Source of the DNA: Bermanella sp.
GTDB taxonomy: Bacteria > Pseudomonadota > Gammaproteobacteria > Pseudomonadales > Oceanobacteraceae
Direction of reading: 5' to 3'
DNA length: 51,209 nucleotides
Assembly (NCBI GenBank): GCA_029938135.1
Contig: JAPYOO010000004.1
Coordinates: 1-51,209, forward strand
In this document: piece after piece, positions 36,410 through 45,958 of the stretch
How the letters are laid out: each line of letters starts with the position of its first letter
Numbering within the stretch: position 1 is the stretch's first letter
Notes under the pieces: model-generated
What the model saw: only the letters and a program-made list of their open reading frames with translations
What the model was told of the DNA's origin: nothing
The model's database searches: none
Made by a program: the position numbers and the translations under genes

Positions 36410-37285
36410 ATGTCAGCAGCAGGGTGGTCATTAAAATCCCTGCCGGATATGAGTGAACAGCAATTTTTGCTTTGGCAGCAATTGCTGGAAACTCGCACCG
36501 GAATTTTTGTTACCGAACAGCGAAAATCATATTTACAATCTAGCTTAATGCAGCGCATGCGCGAGCTGGAATATGATGATTATCAAGTTTTTTATGATCA
36601 TATTGTAAATTCCCCTATGGGAAAAATTGAATGGTTGAAGTTGGTCGACAGGTTAACGGTTCAAGAGACACGCTTTTTTCGTGATCCAGCAGCGTTTAAA
36701 TATGTAGCGCAGTATATAAAGGATCGACAAGCAAAATTTGATAAGAAAAACCCATTGGATATCTGGAGTGTAGGGTGTTCAAGTGGTGAAGAAGTTTATA
36801 GTTTGGCGATGCTCTCGCAAGAGGTATTGAAGCCATTCAATAAGACAAAATTTTGTATGGTTACCGGAACCGATATTAGTGTGCCGGTTCTGAATAAAGC
36901 AAGGCAGGGTATATATTCACAACGTCGTATTGACCTGCTGAGTGAACATTATAAAGAAAACTATTTTTCCACGCTCGATGCAGGTCAATCTGAAATCGTA
37001 GCTGGGATTAAATATAATACCTGTTTTGCACAGGTAAATATTTTGCAGTTAGATGAAGTAGCGAAATCTCTTCGCGATATAATTTACTGTCAAAATGTCT
37101 TAATTTATTTTCGCCGCTGGCGTCGACAAGAGATACTTAACCACTTAGTGGAAAGGTTATCTCCTGGTGGGTTACTTTTAATTGGCATGGGTGAAATGGT
37201 GGATTGGCATCACCCAGAGCTCGAGTCAGTTAAAGGACATCAGGTTACGGCGTTTATTAAGCGTGCGGGTCATAAGAACCACTAG
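36410..37285 (+). CDS. pilK: CheR-type methyltransferase PilK
   Basis: PilK is an S-adenosylmethionine-dependent glutamate methyltransferase predicted to modify PilJ. It has 291 residues from ATG 36410, which has TAGGTGGGAG upstream; a GTG three codons earlier lies inside that site. The helical N-terminal CheR domain is about 1-85 with TVQETRFFRD, followed by the SAM-binding motif SVGCSSGEEVYSLAML near 124-139, then TGTDISVPVLNKARQGIY and CQNVLIYF near the C-terminal third. It is 14 bp ahead of chpA. Confidence 0.94.
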   Translation: MSAAGWSLKSLPDMSEQQFLLWQQLLETRTGIFVTEQRKSYLQSSLMQRMRELEYDDYQVFYDHIVNSPMGKIEWLKLVDRLTVQETRFFRDPAAFKYVAQYIKDRQAKFDKKNPLDIWSVGCSSGEEVYSLAMLSQEVLKPFNKTKFCMVTGTDISVPVLNKARQGIYSQRRIDLLSEHYKENYFSTLDAGQSEIVAGIKYNTCFAQVNILQLDEVAKSLRDIIYCQNVLIYFRRWRRQEILNHLVERLSPGGLLLIGMGEMVDWHHPELESVKGHQVTAFIKRAGHKNH

Positions 37286-37299
37286 GATGCGGAGCCAAT

Positions 37300-40200
37300 A
37301 TGGCCGATCGCCATGATTACGTTGCCCTTGATTGGGTTAAAGGCGAAATTGAAGAAGTCTTAAAGCAGGCTCAGTATGAACTCGAGGCTTTTGCAGAGTC
37401 TCCTGATGATACTGCGCGCATGAAATTCTGTTTGACGTATTTGCATCAAGTGCGTGGCACGTTGCAGATGGTTGAATTTTATGGCGCTGCCATGCTGGCT
37501 GAAGAAATGGAACTGGTTGTCCAAGCAATGCTGGACGACAAAGTTAGCCATGCCGCCGAGGCCCGTGAGGTTCTCATGCAGGCGATACTTCAGCTACCCA
37601 ATTACCTCGATCATATAAAACTGGGTCGCCGCGATTTACCTGTGGTGCTTCTACCAGTATTGAACGATCTTCGCGGTGCCCGCGGAGAAAGTCTGCTATC
37701 TGAAACATCGTTATTCCAGCCTCGAATAGACACCATTGAGCCAATAAGCGATGCTCTAAAAACCCAATTCTCTGATAAACAAGTTATCGACCTAGTTCGT
37801 AAACTTCGACAAATGTATCAGGTTGCTTTATTAGGTGTGTTGAAAGGTAAAGACCTAGAACGCAATGTTGAATACCTACAAAAAGTAACTACTCGTCTTG
37901 CGAAATTACTTAAAGGTGCACCCGCGCAATCGTTGTGGTCGGTAGCATCGGCTGTATTTGAAGGCATTACCCAGAATGGAATCGCGGTAAACAGTGCTAT
38001 TAAAGAATTGTTAAAGCAGTTAGACGCGGAATTAAAATCATTTGTAAATCATGGCCCTACTTCTTTAAATCAAGTGCCTCAAGATCTGCTGAAGAACTTA
38101 TTATTTTACGTTGCTAAATGTGATGTTGATACGCCATTAATTGGCATCATTAAAAATGAATTCAATTTATATGACGCCCTACCAAGTAGCTCAGATGTAA
38201 ACCAAGAACGTAAAGCGTTGGAAGGCCCAGATAAGGCCACCATGGGATCGGTAGCCAGCGCATTAATTGAAGAAATAAACAGCCTAAAAGAACAGCTAGA
38301 TGTTTTGGTTCAAGACAAAACAGCGCAGCCTGACAAACTAAGTATTTTACTGCCTGGCTTTAAGCAAATTAGCGATACCATGGGCATGTTAGGTCTTGGT
38401 ACACCTCGCAAAGTTATTCAAGAGCAGTACGAAATCTTAAACCGATTTGTGCTAGATAATAAAAGTGCCAACAATACTCAACTTATGGATATTGCAGGTG
38501 GTCTGCTTTATGTGGAAGCCTCGTTATTAGGATTAAGTGATAAGTTTGGTGCAGGCGAAGTACAGTCGCCTTCTAATTTACAATTAGGCGAAGCTCAGCA
38601 TGTTGTATTGCGAGAATCTAAGCAGCTAATTGAGCAAGTAAAAGATTTAGTCGTTGAATACGCGACTAAACAAGGTGAACTAAGTTTATTGGGGGATGCT
38701 GGTGAGTTAATGATGAACTTGCGCGGCACCTTGATTATGGTTCCGCAAATCGAAGCGGCAGATATTGCTCGCATCTGCTCCAATATTTTACAAAACCACG
38801 CACACCGCCAAGAACGTCCAAAAGACATGTTGTTGGATGCACTGGCTGAAGCGCTTAGTGGGATTGAGTATTTTATCGAGCGCCTTGAAGAAAATAGCCA
38901 AGGTGGTGGCGCCGACATACTCGTGAAAGCACGAAAAGCAATATTACCTTTCATACCTGCTGGCGACATTACCGAAACAGATGGCATTTTAGAGCAAGAA
39001 ATTTTCGAAGACGATTTAGAAGAGGTCGACATCGTTACAACCCCTCTTGATAATTTCGGGATCAACGAAGAAATTATTGATGAAATTGAAAATATTGAAC
39101 CTAGCCAAGTGTCAAAGGTTAGTTTGGCTATTGTTGAAAGCGGAATCAGTGAAAATGAAGAGTTAGCATCTGCCCAACAACTTAATAATGAATTAAGTGA
39201 GTCCCTACAAGAGCTAAATGAAAATGAAGACTTAGCCCTTGAAGATGACATGCTATCGGCTGCTTTGGATGATGCACTAGATGCCCAGCCGATTGAATTA
39301 GATGTGCCCGAGACGGTCATTAATCAAGAGCTTGAAACATCAAGTTTAGAAGATGATGACGATGACTTAATTGATGATGAAATCATTGAGATATTTTTAG
39401 AAGAAGCACAAGAAGTACTTGAGGCTATTGTAGAATTTTGGCCTAAGTTTAAAGCGAACAATCAAGATGAAGATGCGCTAGCTAATACACGCAGGGCCTT
39501 TCATACTTTGAAAGGCAGCGGCCGTATGGTGGGGGCCCAAGAAATTGGTGAAACCGCTTGGGCAATTGAAAACATGTTCAACCGTCTGCTTGATAAAACG
39601 ATAGAAATGAGCCAGCCGTTTATAGACATCGTTGAATATATGGTTGAGCAAGTACCCGCTCTGATAACCGCTTATGAACAGCGACGCGCAAGCGATGTGG
39701 ATATTTTAGCCATACAGGAATATGCCAACAACATATCTGCTGGCAACGATGTAGAGGCTTGGCAATCAACCGACGCTGAACAAGAAGTGGCAGCTGAACT
39801 TCCTGCATTAAGTGTCAGTGAAGAAATGTTACTGGACTCTGCTTTGTTAGAGGTTTTCAGTTCAGAAATTGAAAGCCATATAGAAGTATTGCAAGGTTTT
39901 ATTGAAACCGCTCAGCAAGAAGATTACAACACGCCTATTGGTGATACGTTACAGCGTGCGCTGCACACACTTAAGGGCAGTGCCCATATGGCTCACATTG
40001 AGCACATAGCCGATATCGCTGCCTCTCTTGAGAATTTCTCAAAAGATTTGTGTGCTTATCATGTGGAAATGTCAGCTGAAATCGTACATTTGTTTATTCG
40101 TGGTAAAGATTTAATCGATGATGGCTTTAAGCAATTAACCACAACACCTTTTGCTAAAATTGCTGGCAGTGAAGATTTAACTGCAGATGTACAAAGACTT

Positions 40201-43200
40201 TCGCAGCAACTTATTGCTGACTTTCATCAGCGTCTAGGTACCAGCGGGAACAACAGTGTTGACCCGCAAGTACTTAATATATTTTTGTCTGAAGGCATGG
40301 ATATCTTGCTGGATGTTGAAAACATGCTTGAGCGTTGGCAAAAGCAGCCTGACGATAGCACTCTTTTAATATCTATTATTGATGAAATACAAACCCTTGA
40401 AAAAGGGGCAGCAATGGCAGATTTATTGCCTATAGTTGATCTGTGTGAAGCGCTTACAACCGCGTATCAATCGGTGATGGATCAAAGTACAGCTGCCGAC
40501 GATCCATTTATAGATGCCATAAAAGAAGGTTTAGAAGGCCTTTTAAACATGATGGATATGGTGGCGGCAAGCCAGGCCATTGTTCAAGATAAAGCATTGC
40601 TAGCCGAGTTATCGGGCAGTGTTGCATCAGATAATATAGCACCACAGGTAACCTCATTAGATAATGAAATTGAATTGGTTTTACCGGAAGTCGTGCTGGA
40701 AATTCAGCCTGAACAAAGTGATATTGACCCTGAATTACTAGAAATATTCCTTGAGGAAGCGCAAGAACTTATAGAGTCCATCAGTGCTTCTTTATTAGAG
40801 TGGAAAAAAGATCGCAATAACTTGCTTCAAGTTGCTGAATTGCAGCGAGACTTGCACACCTTTAAAGGTGGCGCACGCATGGCTGAGATTAATGCCATTG
40901 GTGATCTGGCTCATGAACTTGAAGAATTATACGAAGGCTTAAGCCTTGGACGTTTAACGGTTAATGATCAATTATTTGATTTGCTCGTGTTGTGCCATGA
41001 CCGATTAGAAGACATGGTGTTAACGTTAGTTTCCGGGTCTAGTGCTAAGTCAGCACCAGAACTCATAACCGCCATTGAACTCTTCATAGCTGGAGAGTCA
41101 TTAGAGTTACCTGAGACAACGATTGAAGCGCTTCCGTTAGAAGCCAATAAACCTGTAGAAGTTGCAGCCGATCAGCCGGTATCCATTAGTGTCACGGCTA
41201 TGGCCATTGAAGCCGATGCCGAAGTGGCTGAAATTTTTATGGATGAAGCTGAAGAGCTTATGGCTGAGCTAGATGGCGTTATACAGCAATGGCAAGAAGA
41301 GCCTAGTAATAGCGATCATAACGAAGCTATTCAAAGAGTACTGCATACTCTTAAAGGCGGCGCATTTATGGCCGGCCTTAAAGAGATTGGCGAACTAGCT
41401 CACCATATGGAAAGCGAATTACAGTCTCGCTTAGTTAATAAAGAAAGTGCAGACGCGCAGTTATTTACGTCCCTTCATTCTCAATACGATTTCATTGCCA
41501 GTCGCATTGATAGCGTTGTGTTGTGGTTAAAGCAAGGTGCCCAAGAAGGCGCTTTAGTTGAATCGCCTGTTGTAACTGCGCCGGCTTCAATGAACAAACA
41601 ATCGGTAGAAACAGCGTCAGAATCTACAGATGGTGCTCGCAATAATGTAGTGCCTTTGCGCGCTATCACAGAGGCACAAAAAGCCACGGCTCAAGAAGAT
41701 GCCAGTCGTCGCTCGCAACCTCAAGAAATGATAAAGGTACCCGCTGAGCTTTTAGATGGCTTAGTAAACTTGGCAGGTGAAACATCCATTTCTCGTGGGC
41801 GCTTGGAAAACCAAGTAACCGATTTTGCTTTTACTCTAGAAGAAATGGACGCAACGCTTGATCGCCTTAAAGATCAGTTGCGACGCTTAGATATAGAAAC
41901 TGAAGCTCAGGTCTTGTTCCGTCAGGAACGTCATGGACCAAGCTACGAAGACTTCGACCCACTAGAAATGGACCGTTATAGTCAACTGCAGCAGTTGTCT
42001 CGATCGTTAGTAGAGTCAGCGTCGGATTTAATGGATTTAAAGAGTACCTTGCTGGATAAAACCCGCGATGCTGAGACATTATTATTACAGCAGTCACGAG
42101 TTAATACCGAGCTTCAAGAAGGCTTGATGAAAACACGCATGGTACCGTTTAGCCGTTTGGTACCTCGCCTGCGCCGTATCGTTCGCCAAGTGAGCCAAGA
42201 GCTGGGCAAACAAGTTGAACTTCAGGTTAATAATGCTGAAGGTGAGATGGATAGAAGTGTCCTAGAGCGTTTAATTTCACCTCTTGAGCACATGTTAAGA
42301 AACGCAGTGGATCATGGCCTAGAAAGCGATGAAGGTCGACGAATAGCAGGCAAGTCGGAAGTGGGCAATATCTCACTTAGTTTATTCCGCGATGGCGGCG
42401 ACGTTGTGTTGAAGCTTATCGATGACGGTGCCGGTATTAACCTTAAAGCGGTTCGCGCTAAAGCGATTGAGCGTGGCCTATTGCTGGCCTCTGAACAAAT
42501 TAGTGATCAAGATTTATTACAATTTATTTTACATGCAGGTTTTAGTACCGCACAAAAAGTGACACAAATATCCGGCCGTGGCGTCGGCATGGACGTGGTA
42601 AACAGTGAAATAAAACAAGTTGGTGGCAGCATTACTATCAACTCGGTTGAAGGTAAAGGATCTGAATTTGTCATCCGTTTACCGTTTACGGTATCGGTGA
42701 ACCGAGCGCTTATGACAAAGGTAGGTGATGCACTCTTTGCCATACCTCTGAACAGCATTGAAGGTATTGTACGTATCAGTGTCGACAGTCTGCAGGAATT
42801 GTATAAACAAGATAAACCGGTTTATCAATATGCAGGTCGTGATTATCCGCTGGAATACTTAGGTACCTTGTTACGTGATGATGCCCAAGTTCGATTACCC
42901 GAAGGCAACACGTCAATGCCAGTGGTATTGGTTCGTGGTGCACAGCCAGCGGCCGTTCAAGTTGATACGCTGATGGGCTCTCGAGAAATCGTAGTAAAAG
43001 CATTAGGGCCTCAGTTTAGTTCTGTAGTCGGTGTGTCTGGCGGTACTATTCTAGGAGATGGTAGTGTTGTAATTATCCTAGATTTACCGAATATGATGCG
43101 TCATGTGCACAGTCTTGAGTACAAAGAACATATTGCCATTGAGCATGAAGAAGAAGCTCATTTACAGCATCTGTTAGAAGACAGTGTCACCTCTGTATTG

Positions 43201-43557
43201 GTGGTGGATGACTCGGTAACCGTACGCAAGGTAACCACTCGTCTATTAGAGCGTCACGGTATGGAAGTACGTACCGCCAAAGATGGTGTTGATGCGATGG
43301 AAATTCTGCAAGATTATCGTCCAGACGTGATGCTGCTTGATATCGAAATGCCACGAATGGATGGTTTTGAAGTAGCGACACAAATGCGCCATGACTCTAG
43401 GCTTAAAGAAGTGCCTATCATTATGATTACCTCCCGCACCGGGGATAAACATAAAGAAAGAGCAATGAGCATTGGCGTAACCGACTACATGGGTAAGCCA
43501 TTCCAAGAAGAAAAATTGTTGGGCTCTATAAATAAAATTGTGGGTAAACGTCAGTGA
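37300..43557 (+). CDS. chpA: hybrid CheA-type kinase ChpA with multiple Hpt domains
   Basis: ChpA is the large histidine kinase of the Pil-Chp pathway. It has 2085 residues, somewhat shorter than the Pseudomonas protein (about 2470). Canonical Hpt His residues are His735 (AFHTLKGSGRMVG), His889 (ALHTLKGSAHMA), His1186 (DLHTFKGGARMA) and His1349 (VLHTLKGGAFMAG). A weaker module around His49 (LHQVRGTLQM) and a module at 1031 with Gln in the His position (IQTLEKGAAMA) are also present. Acidic low-complexity linkers separate them (EDDDDDLIDDEIIE near 686). The kinase core follows: dimerisation about 1475-1600, N-box HMLRNAVDHGLES, DDGAGI, GRGVGMDVV. A CheW-like regulatory domain (about 1790-1930) and a C-terminal receiver (VLVVDDSVTVRK, LLDIEMPRMDG, MGKPFQ) end the protein. 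Confidence 0.96.
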   Translation: MADRHDYVALDWVKGEIEEVLKQAQYELEAFAESPDDTARMKFCLTYLHQVRGTLQMVEFYGAAMLAEEMELVVQAMLDDKVSHAAEAREVLMQAILQLPNYLDHIKLGRRDLPVVLLPVLNDLRGARGESLLSETSLFQPRIDTIEPISDALKTQFSDKQVIDLVRKLRQMYQVALLGVLKGKDLERNVEYLQKVTTRLAKLLKGAPAQSLWSVASAVFEGITQNGIAVNSAIKELLKQLDAELKSFVNHGPTSLNQVPQDLLKNLLFYVAKCDVDTPLIGIIKNEFNLYDALPSSSDVNQERKALEGPDKATMGSVASALIEEINSLKEQLDVLVQDKTAQPDKLSILLPGFKQISDTMGMLGLGTPRKVIQEQYEILNRFVLDNKSANNTQLMDIAGGLLYVEASLLGLSDKFGAGEVQSPSNLQLGEAQHVVLRESKQLIEQVKDLVVEYATKQGELSLLGDAGELMMNLRGTLIMVPQIEAADIARICSNILQNHAHRQERPKDMLLDALAEALSGIEYFIERLEENSQGGGADILVKARKAILPFIPAGDITETDGILEQEIFEDDLEEVDIVTTPLDNFGINEEIIDEIENIEPSQVSKVSLAIVESGISENEELASAQQLNNELSESLQELNENEDLALEDDMLSAALDDALDAQPIELDVPETVINQELETSSLEDDDDDLIDDEIIEIFLEEAQEVLEAIVEFWPKFKANNQDEDALANTRRAFHTLKGSGRMVGAQEIGETAWAIENMFNRLLDKTIEMSQPFIDIVEYMVEQVPALITAYEQRRASDVDILAIQEYANNISAGNDVEAWQSTDAEQEVAAELPALSVSEEMLLDSALLEVFSSEIESHIEVLQGFIETAQQEDYNTPIGDTLQRALHTLKGSAHMAHIEHIADIAASLENFSKDLCAYHVEMSAEIVHLFIRGKDLIDDGFKQLTTTPFAKIAGSEDLTADVQRLSQQLIADFHQRLGTSGNNSVDPQVLNIFLSEGMDILLDVENMLERWQKQPDDSTLLISIIDEIQTLEKGAAMADLLPIVDLCEALTTAYQSVMDQSTAADDPFIDAIKEGLEGLLNMMDMVAASQAIVQDKALLAELSGSVASDNIAPQVTSLDNEIELVLPEVVLEIQPEQSDIDPELLEIFLEEAQELIESISASLLEWKKDRNNLLQVAELQRDLHTFKGGARMAEINAIGDLAHELEELYEGLSLGRLTVNDQLFDLLVLCHDRLEDMVLTLVSGSSAKSAPELITAIELFIAGESLELPETTIEALPLEANKPVEVAADQPVSISVTAMAIEADAEVAEIFMDEAEELMAELDGVIQQWQEEPSNSDHNEAIQRVLHTLKGGAFMAGLKEIGELAHHMESELQSRLVNKESADAQLFTSLHSQYDFIASRIDSVVLWLKQGAQEGALVESPVVTAPASMNKQSVETASESTDGARNNVVPLRAITEAQKATAQEDASRRSQPQEMIKVPAELLDGLVNLAGETSISRGRLENQVTDFAFTLEEMDATLDRLKDQLRRLDIETEAQVLFRQERHGPSYEDFDPLEMDRYSQLQQLSRSLVESASDLMDLKSTLLDKTRDAETLLLQQSRVNTELQEGLMKTRMVPFSRLVPRLRRIVRQVSQELGKQVELQVNNAEGEMDRSVLERLISPLEHMLRNAVDHGLESDEGRRIAGKSEVGNISLSLFRDGGDVVLKLIDDGAGINLKAVRAKAIERGLLLASEQISDQDLLQFILHAGFSTAQKVTQISGRGVGMDVVNSEIKQVGGSITINSVEGKGSEFVIRLPFTVSVNRALMTKVGDALFAIPLNSIEGIVRISVDSLQELYKQDKPVYQYAGRDYPLEYLGTLLRDDAQVRLPEGNTSMPVVLVRGAQPAAVQVDTLMGSREIVVKALGPQFSSVVGVSGGTILGDGSVVIILDLPNMMRHVHSLEYKEHIAIEHEEEAHLQHLLEDSVTSVLVVDDSVTVRKVTTRLLERHGMEVRTAKDGVDAMEILQDYRPDVMLLDIEMPRMDGFEVATQMRHDSRLKEVPIIMITSRTGDKHKERAMSIGVTDYMGKPFQEEKLLGSINKIVGKRQ

Positions 43558-43570
43558 CACGAGCGGCAAT

Positions 43571-44620
43571 ATGAAACTGGCCGTGGTTGCTGAAGACTTA
43601 TTACAGCAACACAGATTACGCAGTGCTATGGAAGATTTCGGTTGTGAAGTGGTGTGCTTCAATCCGGCAGTATTGCGTGAGCAGGGACTAGATCAACAGG
43701 TCTCGGCTTGGTTAGTTGATTTACGTGAAGATGATACTTTACTGGATGCTTTTTTTGAAATTGAGCAACCGGTATTGCTTGGATTTGAAGCGGCGCCGAC
43801 TAAACAGCATAAAGATTACCCTAAGTGGGAAAAGCGTCTTTACGGTAAGCTTAAACAGTTAATTGGCACAGATTTAATTCACGAAAAAAATGCTGCCAGT
43901 TTAAATTTAATTGAAAAAATGGCTACTGCCAAACCCGCTCTTTCTCTACCTCAAAACATTAATATAAACCCTGGTGCTAAAGCTAAATATATTTGGACGC
44001 TGGGAAGCTCGTTAGGTGGACCTGAAGCGGTTAAAGAGTTTCTGGACGCACTTCCTGATGGGCTGCCAGTGGCGTTTGTTTACGGTCAACATATTGATGC
44101 TCAGTTTGTACCGGTACTAGCCCGAGTGTTAGCCCGCCACTCTCACTTTAAATTGATGGTAGCAAGCGATGGTATGAGTTTACATAATGGCGAAGTATTG
44201 ATTGTGCCCGCTGAAAGAGAAGTGACGTTCATGGCTGGCCAAGTGAAGATTTGTGATCATGAGTGGCCCGGCCCCTACGGCCCCTCGGTGGATCAACTAA
44301 TTTTAAATATGCAGCGCGCTTACCAAAACTCAGGTGTCATTTTGTTTAGCGGTATGGGTAATGATGGAGCTGTTGCTGTTCAGTCACTCAATAAAAAAGA
44401 ACGTACTGAGCCGACACAAATATGGGCTCAAAGCAGTGAAAGTTGTGCGAGTTCTGCTATGCCTGATTCAAGTCGCGAAACCGGCGCGGTTAATTTCAGC
44501 GGAACACCTAGAGAATTAGCCGAACATTTAGTGACATATATTCAAACACAAGAACAAAACATTCATCGTGTTCAAGATAAGAGCATAGGGAATAAAGGGG
44601 ATACCACATGCAGCAAATAA
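43571..44620 (+). CDS. chpB: CheB-type methylesterase ChpB with degenerate receiver
   Basis: ChpB is the methylesterase predicted to demethylate PilJ. It has 349 residues from ATG 43571, 13 bp after the chpA stop; an upstream TTG would overlap chpA. The C-terminal CheB catalytic domain is intact, with Ser147 (LGSSLGGPEA), His174 (YGQHIDAQF) and Asp265 (SGMGNDGAVAV). The N-terminal 100 residues look like a shrunken receiver: MKLAVVAEDLLQQHRLRSAM, WLVDLRED with Asp50, PVLLGF, but no clear T/S or KP motif and a short last part. So control by phosphorylation is doubtful. The 3' end overlaps the following chpC by 13 bp. Confidence 0.9.
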   Translation: MKLAVVAEDLLQQHRLRSAMEDFGCEVVCFNPAVLREQGLDQQVSAWLVDLREDDTLLDAFFEIEQPVLLGFEAAPTKQHKDYPKWEKRLYGKLKQLIGTDLIHEKNAASLNLIEKMATAKPALSLPQNININPGAKAKYIWTLGSSLGGPEAVKEFLDALPDGLPVAFVYGQHIDAQFVPVLARVLARHSHFKLMVASDGMSLHNGEVLIVPAEREVTFMAGQVKICDHEWPGPYGPSVDQLILNMQRAYQNSGVILFSGMGNDGAVAVQSLNKKERTEPTQIWAQSSESCASSAMPDSSRETGAVNFSGTPRELAEHLVTYIQTQEQNIHRVQDKSIGNKGDTTCSK

Positions 44621-45090
44621 CGGGCGAAAAAAGCGAAGAAGATGTACTGCCTTGTTTATTAATTCCTGTTCAGGGTGGGCGTTTAATCTTGCCAAACGTA
44701 ACCGTAGCGGAACTTATTGCATTTCAAGAGCCCGGCCCAAGTCAAGCAGAAGCGGATTGGGTACTAGGGAAAATGGAGTGGCGCGGCACAATGATTCCAC
44801 TGGTGTCTTATGAGAAATTCTGTGGCCAAAAAAAGGGTATTCCAGGGCAAGATTTACGAATAGCCGTAGTAAACGCGCCCAATGGTGACAGCGGAGCATT
44901 AAGGTTTTTTGGTGTTGTGGTGCAAGGTATTCCAAGTCTAATTAAACTGGAAGAAGCAGCCATTAAAGAGAATCTGAATACAACGTTGGTGGTTGGCCAA
45001 AAGTTATCGGTTACCCTGGAAACAGGTCATGCAATTGTGCCTGATTTGGATGCCATTGAAGCGGCTCTACTTGATGAAAACTGGCAGTAA
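44608..45090 (+). CDS. chpC: CheW-like protein ChpC
   Basis: This 160-residue CheW-domain protein follows chpB as ChpC does in Pseudomonas, where it is a second adaptor of the Pil-Chp system. CheW-like blocks are LIPVQGGRLILPNVTVAELI near 17-36, WVLGKMEWRGTMIPLVSYEK near 51-70, and GVVVQGIPSLIKL near 100-112. GHAIVPDLDAIEAAL closes the domain. It overlaps chpB by 13 bp with AAAGGGGATACC before the ATG, so translation is coupled. It is the last gene of the cluster; a short G/C hairpin (45123-45136) follows. Confidence 0.88.
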   Translation: MQQITGEKSEEDVLPCLLIPVQGGRLILPNVTVAELIAFQEPGPSQAEADWVLGKMEWRGTMIPLVSYEKFCGQKKGIPGQDLRIAVVNAPNGDSGALRFFGVVVQGIPSLIKLEEAAIKENLNTTLVVGQKLSVTLETGHAIVPDLDAIEAALLDENWQ

Positions 45091-45122
45091 CAACCCGTAA
45101 TAACTATCTGTAATAAATAATA

Positions 45123-45136
45123 GGGGCGTAAGCCCC
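45123..45136. terminator. short hairpin after chpC
   Basis: GGGGC-GTAA-GCCCC forms a 5-bp stem with a stable GNRA-like loop; TTTTTT follows 14 bp later. It is a weak terminator candidate at the end of the pil-chp cluster, convergent with rsmE. Confidence 0.4.
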
Positions 45137-45152
45137 CCATCGCTGACCTTTT

Positions 45153-45878
45153 TTAAAAATCCCCCCATAAGTCCTGCATTAAACACAGTGCCGTTAACGC
45201 CGCCGTTTCAGTCCGTAATATTCTTGGACCAATAAGTTTTGCCTTAAATGAGTGATCGCACGCTAAAGACACCTCTGAGTCACTAAGGCCTCCTTCGGGT
45301 CCCACTAATATGCAGGCACGTTTAGCGGTTTCAGCACTCTTCTGAGAGGCTCCCCTAGGGTCTAGCACCCATTTCTCATCAGCGTTAACTTGGCTTAACC
45401 ATGGTTCAAGTTGAATTGCTGGGTGAATAACCGGAACAATATCTCGGCCACTTTGTTCACAGGCCGCGATGGCAATCTGACGCCACTGACGCATCTTTTT
45501 ATCTAGTCGTTCATCATTGAGCTTAACATCACAGTGTTCGGTCCACAGGGGGGTTATTTCATTTACGCCAAGTTCAACGGCCTTTTGTATGGCGAATTCA
45601 AATCGATCACCTTTAGAAATAGCTTGCCCTAAATGGATATGCAACGGAGATTCTAATTGAGTGGCTATTTGCTTGCCCAGCTGGATAGAGACACTTCTGC
45701 GTTCAACACTGGCCACATTAGCTTCAAAGTGACTTTGTGTATTACCATTAAATAGAAATAATGCGCGCCCAGTTTTCATGCGCAATACTTTGGCTACATG
45801 ATTGGCGGCCGCTTCGTCTAATTCAATCAGTGAATTTTCGATGAGGTCTTGAGGAGTATAAATTCTGGGTATTCGCAT
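45153..45878 (-). CDS. rsmE: 16S rRNA m3U1498 methyltransferase RsmE
   Basis: RsmE methylates N3 of U1498 of 16S rRNA with SAM; it is a SPOUT-fold (trefoil knot) enzyme. It has 241 residues. The PUA-like N-terminal part is about 1-70 (MRIPRIYTPQ; HVAKVLRMKTGRALFLFNG). The SPOUT core has KGDRFEFAIQKAVELGVNEI near 91-110, WRQIAIAACEQSGRD near 133-147, the knot LVGPEGGLSDSEV near 191-203 and LGPRILRTETA-like LIGPRILRTETAAL near 214-227. It is a stand-alone gene, leftward, separated from metF by a terminator. Confidence 0.95.
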   Translation of the reverse strand: MRIPRIYTPQDLIENSLIELDEAAANHVAKVLRMKTGRALFLFNGNTQSHFEANVASVERRSVSIQLGKQIATQLESPLHIHLGQAISKGDRFEFAIQKAVELGVNEITPLWTEHCDVKLNDERLDKKMRQWRQIAIAACEQSGRDIVPVIHPAIQLEPWLSQVNADEKWVLDPRGASQKSAETAKRACILVGPEGGLSDSEVSLACDHSFKAKLIGPRILRTETAALTALCLMQDLWGDF

Positions 45879-45903
45879 AAATGTTAATCACACATGTTAC
45901 GTA

Positions 45904-45930
45904 TCAAAAAAAACGGGCAATGCCCGTTTC
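45904..45930 (-). terminator. intrinsic terminator after metF
   Basis: On the minus strand AAACGGGC-ATT-GCCCGTTT is followed directly by an unbroken T-run (TTTTTTTTGATAC in total). It is a strong stop for the leftward metF transcript, so rsmE has its own promoter or low read-through. Confidence 0.88.
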
Positions 45931-45958
45931 ATTTACTTAAATTAAAGGGCGCCACCGG

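Noticed and set aside
38595-39320. 241-codon ORF antisense to chpA
   Set aside because: Ser/Ile-rich translation mirrors the acidic Glu/Asp codons of chpA; no start context or family features.
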